From NCBI GenBank assembly GCA_029862285.1, contig JAOTXR010000157.1, positions 1-5,752 on the forward strand: a stretch of 5,752 nucleotides of DNA, given 5' to 3'. Below are positions 1 through 5,752 of this stretch, one piece after another. The translations under genes and the position numbers were made by a program. The DNA is from Gammaproteobacteria bacterium (GTDB taxonomy: Bacteria; Pseudomonadota; Gammaproteobacteria; Steroidobacterales; JABDKV01). The first letter of the stretch is position 1; the number at the start of each line of letters is the position of its first letter. The notes below the pieces were generated by a model that saw only the letters and a list, made by a program, of their open reading frames with translations, was not told the DNA's origin and searched no databases.

Positions 1-93
1 GCTACCGAATCGCAAGGTGTTGCGCCCTTTGTCGCATGGCGGAAAGGCTGGCGGGCGGCTATGCTTGTATTGTCGCTCGTGGGGTCGCGTTGA
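1..93 (+). CDS. Possible C-terminal end of an upstream gene (partial)
   Basis: From the first base, frame 1 stays open for 30 codons and ends at TGA 91-93. It would give a short tail with a hydrophobic patch (AAMLVLSLVGSR) at the C-terminus. The product is not recognisable from so little. The TGA overlaps the proposed TTG start of the next gene in a TTGA arrangement, which is typical of translationally coupled operon genes and is the main reason to prefer this frame. Frame 2 is also open, to TAG at 95-97, with a similar third-position GC content, so the choice is not certain. Confidence 0.3.
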   Translation, partial: ATESQGVAPFVAWRKGWRAAMLVLSLVGSR

Positions 94-1019
94 TTAGGTT
101 GCATAGCAAGTCACTGGTCTGTCTGGTCGCCGTTGCGTTGGCCTGCGGCTGCGCGGGCATAGAACGCAGGGTCGTGCCGGTGGTGCAAGAGACCGGGTAT
201 CAGCAGGCTTTCGATTTCCAGCCGGTTTCCCTGCGGAACACGTATTTGACCGTTGCGACGCTCAATGTTGCGCATGGGCGCCGTGACGGGATTCATCAGT
301 TGTTTCAAGGCACACGCCGGCACCTGCGCAACCTCGATGCAATCAGCATGGTATTGAGCCGCGAACGACCGCACGTAGCGGCATTACAGGAGGCAGACGG
401 CCCGTCTGTCTGGAGTGGTGGTTTCAGTCACGTGGCCTACCTGGCCGAGTCCGGTGGCTTCGGTTATTACGTCCGTGGCGAGCATGATTATTTTCCAGCC
501 CTTTCGCACGGTACAGCGATAATCTCCAGGTTACGTCTGCGGGATCCGCTGGCTGTAACATTCCGCCGGACTACGGTCGCGATGCCAAAGGGTTTCGTTG
601 TGGCAACGGTAGCCTGGCCCGGGCGGCCAGATCTGCTGGTCGACGTCGTTTCGGTGCACCTGGACTTCCTCAATGTGCGCGTCCGCGAACGGCAGATCAC
701 AGAATTGATGCAAGTCATCGAAAGTCGTGCCCGTCCCCTCGTACTAATGGGAGATTTCAACAGTGTGTGGAATGGTCGCAGAAAGTTGCTGCGCCGGTTA
801 GTCGAAGAATTCGGCTTGTCTACCCATGAGCCCGAGTCGCAGAGCCTGGCAACTCACGCCTTGTTTGATCGCAGGCTCGACTGGATATTCGTGTCATCCG
901 AGTTGGACTTTCGTTCTTACGAGACGCTGACCGATGTTGTATCTGATCACCGGGCAGTGAAGGCTCGAATCTCGGTTCGCCCGGTTCCCCGCTCTCGCGT
1001 TACGGCCTTGAGTTTGTAG
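90..1019 (+). CDS. Endonuclease/exonuclease/phosphatase (EEP) family lipoprotein
   Basis: This is a metal-dependent phosphoester hydrolase of the EEP (DNase I-like) superfamily, probably exported and lipid-anchored. Family motifs appear in order (numbered from the ATG at 36): TLNVAHG with Asn77, QEAD with metal-binding Glu119, SHGTAIISR at 157-165, SVHLD with His208, MGDFN with Asp240 and Asn242, LDWIF at 281-285, and VSDHR with Asp304 and catalytic His305. All hallmark residues are present, so it should be active. A basic stretch, a hydrophobic run and LACGC near residues 35-39 resemble a lipoprotein signal, although the lipobox is not ideal. The TTG at 90 is preferred: it gives a normal-length signal peptide, has GGGG about six bases upstream, and overlaps the upstream TGA. 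The in-frame ATG at 36 would add 18 residues ahead of the signal. The substrate cannot be read from the sequence; this superfamily covers nucleases, sphingomyelinases and inositol phosphatases. It probably forms an operon with the membrane protein downstream. Confidence 0.85.
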   Translation: MIRLHSKSLVCLVAVALACGCAGIERRVVPVVQETGYQQAFDFQPVSLRNTYLTVATLNVAHGRRDGIHQLFQGTRRHLRNLDAISMVLSRERPHVAALQEADGPSVWSGGFSHVAYLAESGGFGYYVRGEHDYFPALSHGTAIISRLRLRDPLAVTFRRTTVAMPKGFVVATVAWPGRPDLLVDVVSVHLDFLNVRVRERQITELMQVIESRARPLVLMGDFNSVWNGRRKLLRRLVEEFGLSTHEPESQSLATHALFDRRLDWIFVSSELDFRSYETLTDVVSDHRAVKARISVRPVPRSRVTALSL

Positions 1020-1059
1020 ACAGGTCAGTCGCAGTTGCCGCGCACACGCGACCCTGAGC

Positions 1060-1773
1060 ATGAACGAACAATTCATTCCATTCGATATTGCCCACAAGCT
1101 GGGCTTGTTGATAACTGTGTGTCTCGCGGTGGCGTTGCCAGTCGTCGTTCGTTACGCAATCGAACAGCGGTGGCATTTCAAATTGGGCGCATGGCTGAGC
1201 GTCTTGCTTATTGGTCACGAAATACTGCGTATCTGGTTGCGTGTCGCGATTTATGATTTGCCGCTAAGGACGCACTTGCCGTTGCATCTGTGTGGTGCCG
1301 CGTTGTTGCTGAGTGCCTTTATGTTGTGGCGCCGAAAGTATCTTGTATATGAAGTTGCTTATTTCTGGGGACTGGGCGGTTCGATACCCGCCCTCCTGAC
1401 ACCCGATCTGCAGCATGCCTATCCGCATCCGATATTCCTGACGTTCTTCAGTGGGCATGGTCTGGTGTTGACGGCGGTTTTGTACGCCACTGTGGTATAC
1501 GGTTGGCGACCGAAACTGCAATCGATTGCCAAGGCATTTGGCGCCACCGTCGCCTATGCAGCACTGATCTATCCATTAAACATTGTGCTTGGTACCAATT
1601 ATCTTTATCTCGCTCACAAACCATTACAACCATCGTTGATCGATTATCTCGGGCCATGGCCCTGGTACGTCGCGAGCCTGAGCCTGATCACCGTTGTTGT
1701 TTGTTTCCTCTGTTATCTGCCTTTTCCGGTTGCCGAACGGTGGAACCGTCGTCGCCAGGCCGCGAAAGCCTAA
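1060..1773 (+). CDS. YwaF/TIGR02206 family seven-helix integral membrane protein
   Basis: This 237-residue protein has about seven hydrophobic segments, near residues 13-33, 43-63, 74-90, 95-113, 124-148, 158-182 and 199-222, ending in a basic tail. It carries the family signatures LPLHLC (73-78), GLGGSIPALLTPDL (104-117), a conserved His-Gly in FFSGHG (129-134), and LGTNYLYLAHKP followed by LGPWPWY (178-203). These match the uncharacterised bacterial YwaF family, and length and topology fit. As I recall, the family is related to human TMEM164, which has been reported as a phospholipid acyltransferase; a similar role here is only inferred. It sits in the inner membrane and starts 40 bases after the EEP lipoprotein gene, so co-transcription is likely. 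There is no strong Shine-Dalgarno sequence before the ATG. Translation ends at tandem stops, TAATAA at 1771-1776. Confidence 0.85.
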   Translation: MNEQFIPFDIAHKLGLLITVCLAVALPVVVRYAIEQRWHFKLGAWLSVLLIGHEILRIWLRVAIYDLPLRTHLPLHLCGAALLLSAFMLWRRKYLVYEVAYFWGLGGSIPALLTPDLQHAYPHPIFLTFFSGHGLVLTAVLYATVVYGWRPKLQSIAKAFGATVAYAALIYPLNIVLGTNYLYLAHKPLQPSLIDYLGPWPWYVASLSLITVVVCFLCYLPFPVAERWNRRRQAAKA

Positions 1774-1780
1774 TAAACTT

Positions 1781-2095
1781 TCATTGGGGCGGCAGCTTGA
1801 CGACAGGTATGCGCATTAACCGGGCCAGTTCGATTGACGCGGGATGATCGCTGATCAGCGTGCTGGCCTGCCCCAGCAATGCTGCACGCAGGGCCGGGTC
1901 TGGTGCCGCAACAAAAAACGCCTTTCCGACCAGCTTGCCGATGAACTCGATTTCATGACCTTCCGGCAGGAGTATCACCGGCAGCATCGGGCTGTCACCG
2001 ATTGCTGCCTCGGCGGAGCGCCAGATAGTGGAGAGTGCAGGTCCCCCGCCCAATACCTCAACAGACCGGGATCCTTGCAGACCTGCAACTGGCAT
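1781..2095 (-). CDS. Hypothetical protein of about 104 residues, possibly a 5'-truncated remnant
   Basis: I do not recognise this gene. The frame encodes a soluble, protein-like sequence with regular hydrophobic spacing, for example MLPVILLPEGHEIEFIGKLV and a helix-like stretch around ASIELARLMRIPVVKL, ending at TGA (1783-1781). Codons mostly end in G or C, and the three plus-strand frames opposite it look non-coding, so I believe it. The start is unclear. ATG at 2095 has GGA about eight bases upstream but overlaps about 60 bases of the HEAT gene. TTG at 2053 has GAGG only two bases upstream. ATG at 1987 would leave 68 residues. The frame stays open to 2353, but the extra part is Arg/Pro-rich and is simply the antisense of the HEAT repeats. 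The 3' end converges on the YwaF-type gene, with only four bases beyond its second stop. Confidence 0.5.
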   Translation of the reverse strand: MPVAGLQGSRSVEVLGGGPALSTIWRSAEAAIGDSPMLPVILLPEGHEIEFIGKLVGKAFFVAAPDPALRAALLGQASTLISDHPASIELARLMRIPVVKLPPQ

Positions 2096-2523
2096 TGACG
2101 GATTCCAGCGAGGCGCAGCGTATCGAGGCAATCCGTGGCCTGGAGGAAATCGATGGCCCTGATGCAACGCGAGCCCTGGCAGTCGTGCTGCGCGATCCGT
2201 CAGTGCGGGTGCGGCTTGAGGCGGTCGAGGCGCTGGGTAGCGTATCTGCAAATATTGCCTTTGAGTTGTTGGTAGCGGCGCTGGACGACGCCGATCGTGA
2301 CGTGCGCGAAACGGCGGTTGAAATGCTGGCAGAGATTGGCGGTAGCAAGGCAATTACAGCGCTCGCGTATGCCATGCACGATGTTGATGCCGATGTTCGT
2401 CTCGAGGCGGTCGACGCACTAACTGAAATTGAGGATCCGCGAGCTCCCGGTTTGCTGCAGTTGGCGTTGGCAGACGCCGAGCGGCGAGTGCGCGAGGCTG
2501 CCAGTGCATCACTGAACGATTAG
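2035..2523 (+). CDS. HEAT-repeat protein (PBS-lyase-type HEAT repeats)
   Basis: This is a small all-helical scaffold protein, expected to bind another protein; no catalytic motif is visible. After a short Pro-rich leader (residues 1-11) there are about five HEAT-like units. A conserved Arg opens the second helix of each unit at residues 29, 60, 91, 122 and 153, an exact 31-residue step, for example RIEAIRGLEEI, RLEAVEALGSV, RETAVEMLAEI and RLEAVDALTEI. The loops carry the usual Asp residues (LTDSS, LRDPS, LDDAD, MHDVD, LADAE). GTG at 2035 is the first start after the in-frame TAG at 2026-2028. GGAG at 2030-2033 is too close to serve it well, and no signal peptide is seen, although relatives are often exported. 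The N-terminus may therefore be wrong or truncated. The stop TAG at 2521-2523 overlaps the stop of the convergent gene. Confidence 0.8.
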   Translation: MQVPRPIPQQTGILADLQLALTDSSEAQRIEAIRGLEEIDGPDATRALAVVLRDPSVRVRLEAVEALGSVSANIAFELLVAALDDADRDVRETAVEMLAEIGGSKAITALAYAMHDVDADVRLEAVDALTEIEDPRAPGLLQLALADAERRVREAASASLND

Positions 2524-4298
2524 GGTGGGGCTGCCAGTGGCGCCGGCTCCGGTGCCGAGTTGCCTGCTCGAAACAGGTTCATGAAGGAGGCAAACTGTAT
2601 TGAGTTGCCCACCGGAAAATCAAAGTCGAGTAGCAGCGTCGCCAGCGGTTGGCCAGTTCCCGCGAGCAGTTTTTTGAACGCCAGCGAGTCGCTGCGGACC
2701 TGAATGTCGAGATCGTCCGCCAATTCCGGCATCACTTCCGCGATGCCCCGACGGATGACAATCGTCCAATGTTCCGGGTTGTCGTTGAAGCTGAATCCAA
2801 CACGCTGATGTTTGTCCAGGCAGGCTTCGGCTCGGAGATTTACCGGCAGCGCTTCAAACAGGTTGGACAGCGGAATCGTCGTCAGCATTTCATCGGTAGG
2901 TTTATTCAAAGGTTCAAAACGCAGCCCGTCACGAAACTCCAGCGCGCTGCTGAGATAATAGTGCCTTGCGTTCGGGTTCGAAGCTTTGCCACCGAGTTGT
3001 TCCAGCGCGGCGACACGTAAATCTATTGCCGTCTGATCATCGCGATCGAGTGTCAGCAGGTAGTCACTGAGTTCCAGTGCCCATTGTGTGTCGCCCGCCT
3101 GCAGCGCCGCGACGGCTGCGTCCCGCAAGGGCACCAGTCCTCCGGCCAGCGATGCCATTTGCCCGGCACGTGCGGTCGGCGACAGCGGCTGCAACGTCGC
3201 CGGATTACCATCGAACCAGCCGAGATTACCGGTCATCACCGAGCGTGCCGACCACGCGACCGTACCGTAGAATTCCTTGAGAAACGGCGATTGCGCGAGA
3301 TGCTCCGGCAAACGGACAGTCTGAACTATCTGATCCGGGGTCATTCCCTGGTTGATCCGGCGGATAGTCTGGTCGTGCACGAAGCTGATGGCGTCACGAT
3401 AGTCGGTGAGCGTCCGGTTTATCGCTTTGGCTCCCGTAACCGGGCGGGTGTGACTGGGAACCAGAAATTCCACCGGCAACGCGCGCATGCGATCGAGACT
3501 GCGTGACCAGTCTTTCAGTGACCGGTACGGCGTGCCGCGTATGGTGTAGAGATTGGGGAAAGTCTTGTAGAGATTGTCACCCGGGGTTAGCAAACCCATC
3601 TCGGGAAACCATGCGAACAACTGGTCATCTGTCTCGCCCGGCGCATGAATCAGTTGTAGGCTGATACCGGCGGTCGCAATTTTCAGTTGATCGCTAAACG
3701 TCTGGGTTGGCGGGACAAAACCAAAGGCGCTGTCGGACCTGACTTCCAGCTGCTTGCCGATTCCGGCATTGACCAGGCCTGCCTCATCCAGATGCGTGCC
3801 GAACATACGAAAAGAACGGGCTGTCAAAATGGGTCTGAAAACGTTGACCATCCGGTATACCAGTGCTTCTGTCGTTTCATGGGCATAGACTTCGACCGGG
3901 AAATCATCGACTGCCAGCTCCTCGATGAATGCCTGGGCACCAAAAACATGATCCGCATGGTTGTGGGTGTAGATTATGGCGCGCAGTGGCTTGTCAGTAA
4001 GCGCACGAAATTCGCGGGCAACCTGCCGCCCGCTTTCCATGCTTGCCATCGTGTCGATGACGATCAGGCCATCGTCGCCTTCGATCAAAATGGAGTTTGC
4101 CAGTCCGTAACCGATGGCAACCCAGACCCCGGGTCTGACTGTTTCTATAACCCGCCTGAATTCGTTGGTGTGGGTTGCCAGATCTGCCGGTGTGGCGAGA
4201 GGCGCGGCGGGTGCGGACGGGCGATCACCGCATCCGGTCGCAAGACCGAGCAAGGACACGCAAAAGACCGCCGCGCGGACGAGTTGGTTCTTGGTCAT
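2520..4298 (-). CDS. Alkylsulfatase-like metallo-beta-lactamase-fold lipoprotein
   Basis: This 592-residue exported hydrolase has the three-part layout of alkylsulfatases. A lipoprotein signal (hydrophobic 9-20, then LATGC with Cys23) precedes an MBL domain at about 45-300, containing ANSILIEGDDGLIVIDTMAS and the zinc motif HNHADH (His112, His114, Asp116, His117). The likely remaining metal ligands are His218 in HAPGET, Asp241 in PGDN and His283 in PSHT. An alkylsulfatase dimerisation domain follows at about 325-455 (LGWFDGNPATL, GDTQWALELSDYLL, ARHYYLSSALE), then an SCP2-like C-terminal domain at about 470-575 and an Ala/Pro-rich tail. By family it would cleave sulfate esters of alkyl chains in the periplasm or at a membrane surface. 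However, the metal site differs from what I recall for SdsA1 (Glu at the His218 and Asp241 positions), so the substrate is open. The ATG is preceded by GAGAAG at a spacing of five. It lies 113 bases after the GNAT gene on the same strand. Confidence 0.9.
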   Translation of the reverse strand: MTKNQLVRAAVFCVSLLGLATGCGDRPSAPAAPLATPADLATHTNEFRRVIETVRPGVWVAIGYGLANSILIEGDDGLIVIDTMASMESGRQVAREFRALTDKPLRAIIYTHNHADHVFGAQAFIEELAVDDFPVEVYAHETTEALVYRMVNVFRPILTARSFRMFGTHLDEAGLVNAGIGKQLEVRSDSAFGFVPPTQTFSDQLKIATAGISLQLIHAPGETDDQLFAWFPEMGLLTPGDNLYKTFPNLYTIRGTPYRSLKDWSRSLDRMRALPVEFLVPSHTRPVTGAKAINRTLTDYRDAISFVHDQTIRRINQGMTPDQIVQTVRLPEHLAQSPFLKEFYGTVAWSARSVMTGNLGWFDGNPATLQPLSPTARAGQMASLAGGLVPLRDAAVAALQAGDTQWALELSDYLLTLDRDDQTAIDLRVAALEQLGGKASNPNARHYYLSSALEFRDGLRFEPLNKPTDEMLTTIPLSNLFEALPVNLRAEACLDKHQRVGFSFNDNPEHWTIVIRRGIAEVMPELADDLDIQVRSDSLAFKKLLAGTGQPLATLLLDFDFPVGNSIQFASFMNLFRAGNSAPEPAPLAAPP

Positions 4299-4411
4299 AT
4301 TGGCTTCTCAATCCACCAGTAAGGTGATCAGGTTGAATCCAAAGCCGGTGTGCCGTGGAATTTTGCAAGCCTGCAGAGAGCTAACCCCAGGCGTGATAAC
4401 AGGGCAGGGTG
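4299..4411 (-). other. Intergenic spacer between GNAT and MBL-hydrolase genes
   Basis: This 113-base gap lies between the GNAT stop and the MBL-hydrolase start. I see no hairpin with a T-run that would end the GNAT transcript. There is also no convincing -35/-10 pair: TTGCAA followed by TTGGAT is a poor match with too long a spacer. Read-through from the GNAT gene is therefore possible, and so is a promoter too weak to call by eye. Confidence 0.4.
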
Positions 4412-4861
4412 TCAGCCGCGCACGATATTGTATTCGTAGTGGCAGAACTCCTCATCCCGGGTCCAGCCCAGTTTTTTATACAAACCCTGTGCCTTGCGAT
4501 TGTCGACGGCAGTCGCCAGCGCCAGCCCGCGGGCACCGGTAACTTCCGCATACTCCTGGGCGGCATGCATGAGTGCGGCACCGACGCCACGCCGGCGGGC
4601 GTCGGCCGATACATACAGATCATTCAAAATCCAGATACGCCCGAGGCTAACTGAGGTATACGTCGGATAGAGTTGGGTAAATCCCACTAGCACGTCGTGG
4701 ACGATTGCGCCAATAATCGCTGAATCACCACGAGTCAAACGTTGTTGCAGGAAACCGCGTGCGGCCTCGATGTCAGATGTCTGATTGTAAAAGACCCGGT
4801 ATTGATCGAACAAAACAGCGAGTTGTGGCAGATCGCTTTCTTCCAGCGCCCTGATTTCCAT
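4412..4861 (-). CDS. GNAT family N-acetyltransferase
   Basis: A complete single-domain GCN5-related acetyltransferase of 149 residues, the usual length, that transfers acetyl from acetyl-CoA to an amine. It begins with the typical MEIRALEESDLPQLAVLF helix. The core strand ILNDLYVSADARRRGVGAAL contains the acetyl-CoA pyrophosphate loop (Arg89 to Ala95, R-R-R-G-V-G-A). Motif B follows, as NRKAQGLYKKLGW at 121-133. The acceptor cannot be read from the sequence. The ATG at 4861 has GGGGGA five bases upstream. The protein is cytoplasmic, with no signal or membrane segment. It lies downstream of a strong terminator, so it should have its own promoter, and it may be co-transcribed with the MBL hydrolase that follows on the same strand. 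Confidence 0.92.
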   Translation of the reverse strand: MEIRALEESDLPQLAVLFDQYRVFYNQTSDIEAARGFLQQRLTRGDSAIIGAIVHDVLVGFTQLYPTYTSVSLGRIWILNDLYVSADARRRGVGAALMHAAQEYAEVTGARGLALATAVDNRKAQGLYKKLGWTRDEEFCHYEYNIVRG

Positions 4862-4889
4862 GCACGTCCCCCGGGTTAATTGAACGCTT

Positions 4890-4895
4890 ATTGTA
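4890..4895 (-). promoter_or_regulatory. Possible -10 element for the GNAT gene
   Basis: On the minus strand, TACAAT matches the sigma-70 -10 consensus at five of six positions. It sits about 28 bases before the GNAT ATG, just downstream of the preceding gene's terminator, where a promoter is needed. No good -35 box is found 16-18 bases further upstream (AAGCGG and neighbours), so support is modest. Confidence 0.3.
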
Positions 4896-4927
4896 CGGCA
4901 ACGGTGTCTATGCCGCTTGGCGGGTGC

Positions 4928-4957
4928 AAAAGAAAACGGCCGCCCGAAGGCGGCCGT
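4928..4957 (-). terminator. Intrinsic terminator with UUCG tetraloop
   Basis: On the minus strand, a perfect 9-bp stem (ACGGCCGCC paired with GGCGGCCGT) closes a TTCG loop in the C-UUCG-G context known to be unusually stable. It is followed at once by TTTTCTTTT. It begins 21 bases after the stop of the upstream minus-strand gene and so ends that transcript. The plus strand has no T-run after the hairpin, so it should work in one direction only. Confidence 0.92.
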
Positions 4958-4978
4958 AAGTAGCCTGGCGGATCGTTA

Positions 4979-5752
4979 TCAACCCTCGTGTAGGACAGTG
5001 AGTACGGTCATGGCCCGACCGGTCTCCTCATCGGCGGCCAGCAGACCGTTTACCCGGCGCTCGGCAATAAAACGCATGGCCTGGCCAGCGGCGCTGCCTG
5101 CGAGCATGCGCAGCGTCAACGTTCTGACATTGAAGCTGTCGTCGGAGCGCAGGCAAATAACCACAGCGCCGTGCTCGTCCAGACTCCAGTCGAAGGTCGA
5201 ATCGAGTAAGCCGTCAACCCAATACTGTCCGGTGAAGTCGTCAAACATCTGCACGGACTCAGCACCGATGGCACCGCTTTCATCGAGCAGGTCGTAACCA
5301 CCGGTGACAGCGTCCATTTCCACCGGCACGATGCGCGTCACGAAGCGCTCGGTACCCGCGGCGATATCTTCAGGTGTCTGTACCAGCATCTCGTCCTGAC
5401 CGAGGCCGGCAACGACATACGCATCTTCCGGCGCGTCCTGGCCTTCCAGCCAGATACGGATTGTCTGGTCGTCGATCATGCTCCAGTCGCCACGGCGATC
5501 TGTGAATTCAGTGGTGCCGTCGGCGCGAGGATGTTGCGCAACCTGGCGAACTTCGCCGTCAGCGCGGAACTGAAAGACGTCGATCTGGTTACCATCGATG
5601 GCGGCATAGGCATTGCCGGCGAGCGTCAGGTCCGGTGCATCCACATCGGATGGTGAAGTCGCAATCGTATCTACTTTGCGTACAGTGATGACGTTCATGT
5701 GGTCGGCGAGACCGTCAGGACCGGTTTCGGTGACCAGCAGGTGCATGCCACC
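4979..5752 (-). CDS. Acidic protein of unknown function, C-terminal part (partial at window edge)
   Basis: The frame is open to the last base of the window and ends at TGA (4981-4979). A Met lies two codons from the edge, but the sequence there (VTETGPDGLADHMNVITV) reads like mid-protein, so the true start is probably outside. I do not recognise the family. The 258 visible residues are rich in Asp and Glu and in short alternating strands, suggesting a beta-rich, perhaps exported, domain. Two segments resemble each other loosely: GDWSMIDDQTIRIWLEG in the first half and FDWSLDEHGAVVICLRS in the second. This may point to two related beta domains. There is a single Cys and no membrane helix in the visible part. 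A strong terminator follows the stop. Confidence 0.75.
   Translation of the reverse strand, partial: GGMHLLVTETGPDGLADHMNVITVRKVDTIATSPSDVDAPDLTLAGNAYAAIDGNQIDVFQFRADGEVRQVAQHPRADGTTEFTDRRGDWSMIDDQTIRIWLEGQDAPEDAYVVAGLGQDEMLVQTPEDIAAGTERFVTRIVPVEMDAVTGGYDLLDESGAIGAESVQMFDDFTGQYWVDGLLDSTFDWSLDEHGAVVICLRSDDSFNVRTLTLRMLAGSAAGQAMRFIAERRVNGLLAADEETGRAMTVLTVLHEG

Noticed and set aside
2003..2033. Possible promoter for the HEAT gene (TTGCTG, 16-base spacer, GATAGT)
   Set aside because: Both hexamers match the consensus poorly and the predicted transcript start would fall at or past the GTG, so it is not convincing.
1844..2098. Plus-strand frame upstream of the HEAT gene as a possible N-terminal part joined by frameshift
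   Set aside because: The translation is Cys/Gln/Arg-rich with no signal peptide or HEAT pattern, whereas the minus strand over the same bases looks coding.
2096..2353. N-terminal extension of the minus-strand orphan frame (190-residue version starting at 2353)
   Set aside because: This part is Arg/Pro/Ala-rich with no hydrophobic pattern and is exactly antisense to the clear HEAT repeats, so it is a shadow.
2538..2555. GC-rich inverted repeat (GGCGCCGG / CCGGTGCC) near the convergent gene ends
   Set aside because: It is imperfect, has a two-base loop and no T-run on either strand, and is explained by the Ala/Pro codons of the hydrolase tail.
3687..4322. Plus-strand open frame of 211 codons opposite the hydrolase gene
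   Set aside because: It lies antisense to the conserved MBL domain, its translation has no recognisable motif, and it contains many Cys and basic residues typical of shadow frames.
1..5752. tRNA, rRNA, CRISPR, insertion sequence, phage or defence genes
   Set aside because: No cloverleaf-like sequence, regular direct repeats with spacers, transposase or terminal inverted repeats, or known defence-domain motifs were seen.

Overview
The window looks like an ordinary chromosomal stretch of a Gram-negative bacterium. GC content is moderate to high, genes are packed tightly, and two products carry lipoprotein-type signal sequences. The mix of families (lipidated EEP phosphodiesterase, YwaF-type membrane protein, alkylsulfatase-type metallo-hydrolase, GNAT) would suit a free-living, perhaps marine, gammaproteobacterium. 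That placement is an inference from style, not from a marker gene.

Left block (1-1776, plus strand): the possible tail of an upstream gene touches the likely TTG start of an endonuclease/exonuclease/phosphatase (EEP) family lipoprotein. About 40 bases later comes a seven-helix membrane protein of the YwaF/TIGR02206 family. The two probably form one operon acting at the cell envelope. Middle block (1781-2523): a small unrecognised minus-strand reading frame lies head-to-head with, and overlaps the 5' end of, a plus-strand gene for a five-unit HEAT-repeat protein whose units repeat every 31 residues. Both genes look poorly started at the same place, so a rearrangement junction is possible.

Right block (2520-5752, minus strand): reading in the direction of transcription, there is first the C-terminal part of an acidic, unrecognised protein cut by the window edge. 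It is followed by a textbook intrinsic terminator with a UUCG loop. Next come a GNAT acetyltransferase with its own possible -10 element, and a lipoprotein metallo-beta-lactamase-fold hydrolase with alkylsulfatase dimerisation and SCP2-like C-terminal domains. The stop codon of this last gene overlaps the stop codon of the HEAT gene.

I see no RNA gene, CRISPR array, insertion sequence or phage gene, and no convincing new multi-gene system. The points most worth a second look are the non-SdsA1-like metal site of the alkylsulfatase relative, the head-to-head junction near 2035-2095, and the pairing of a lipidated EEP hydrolase with a TMEM164-like membrane protein.
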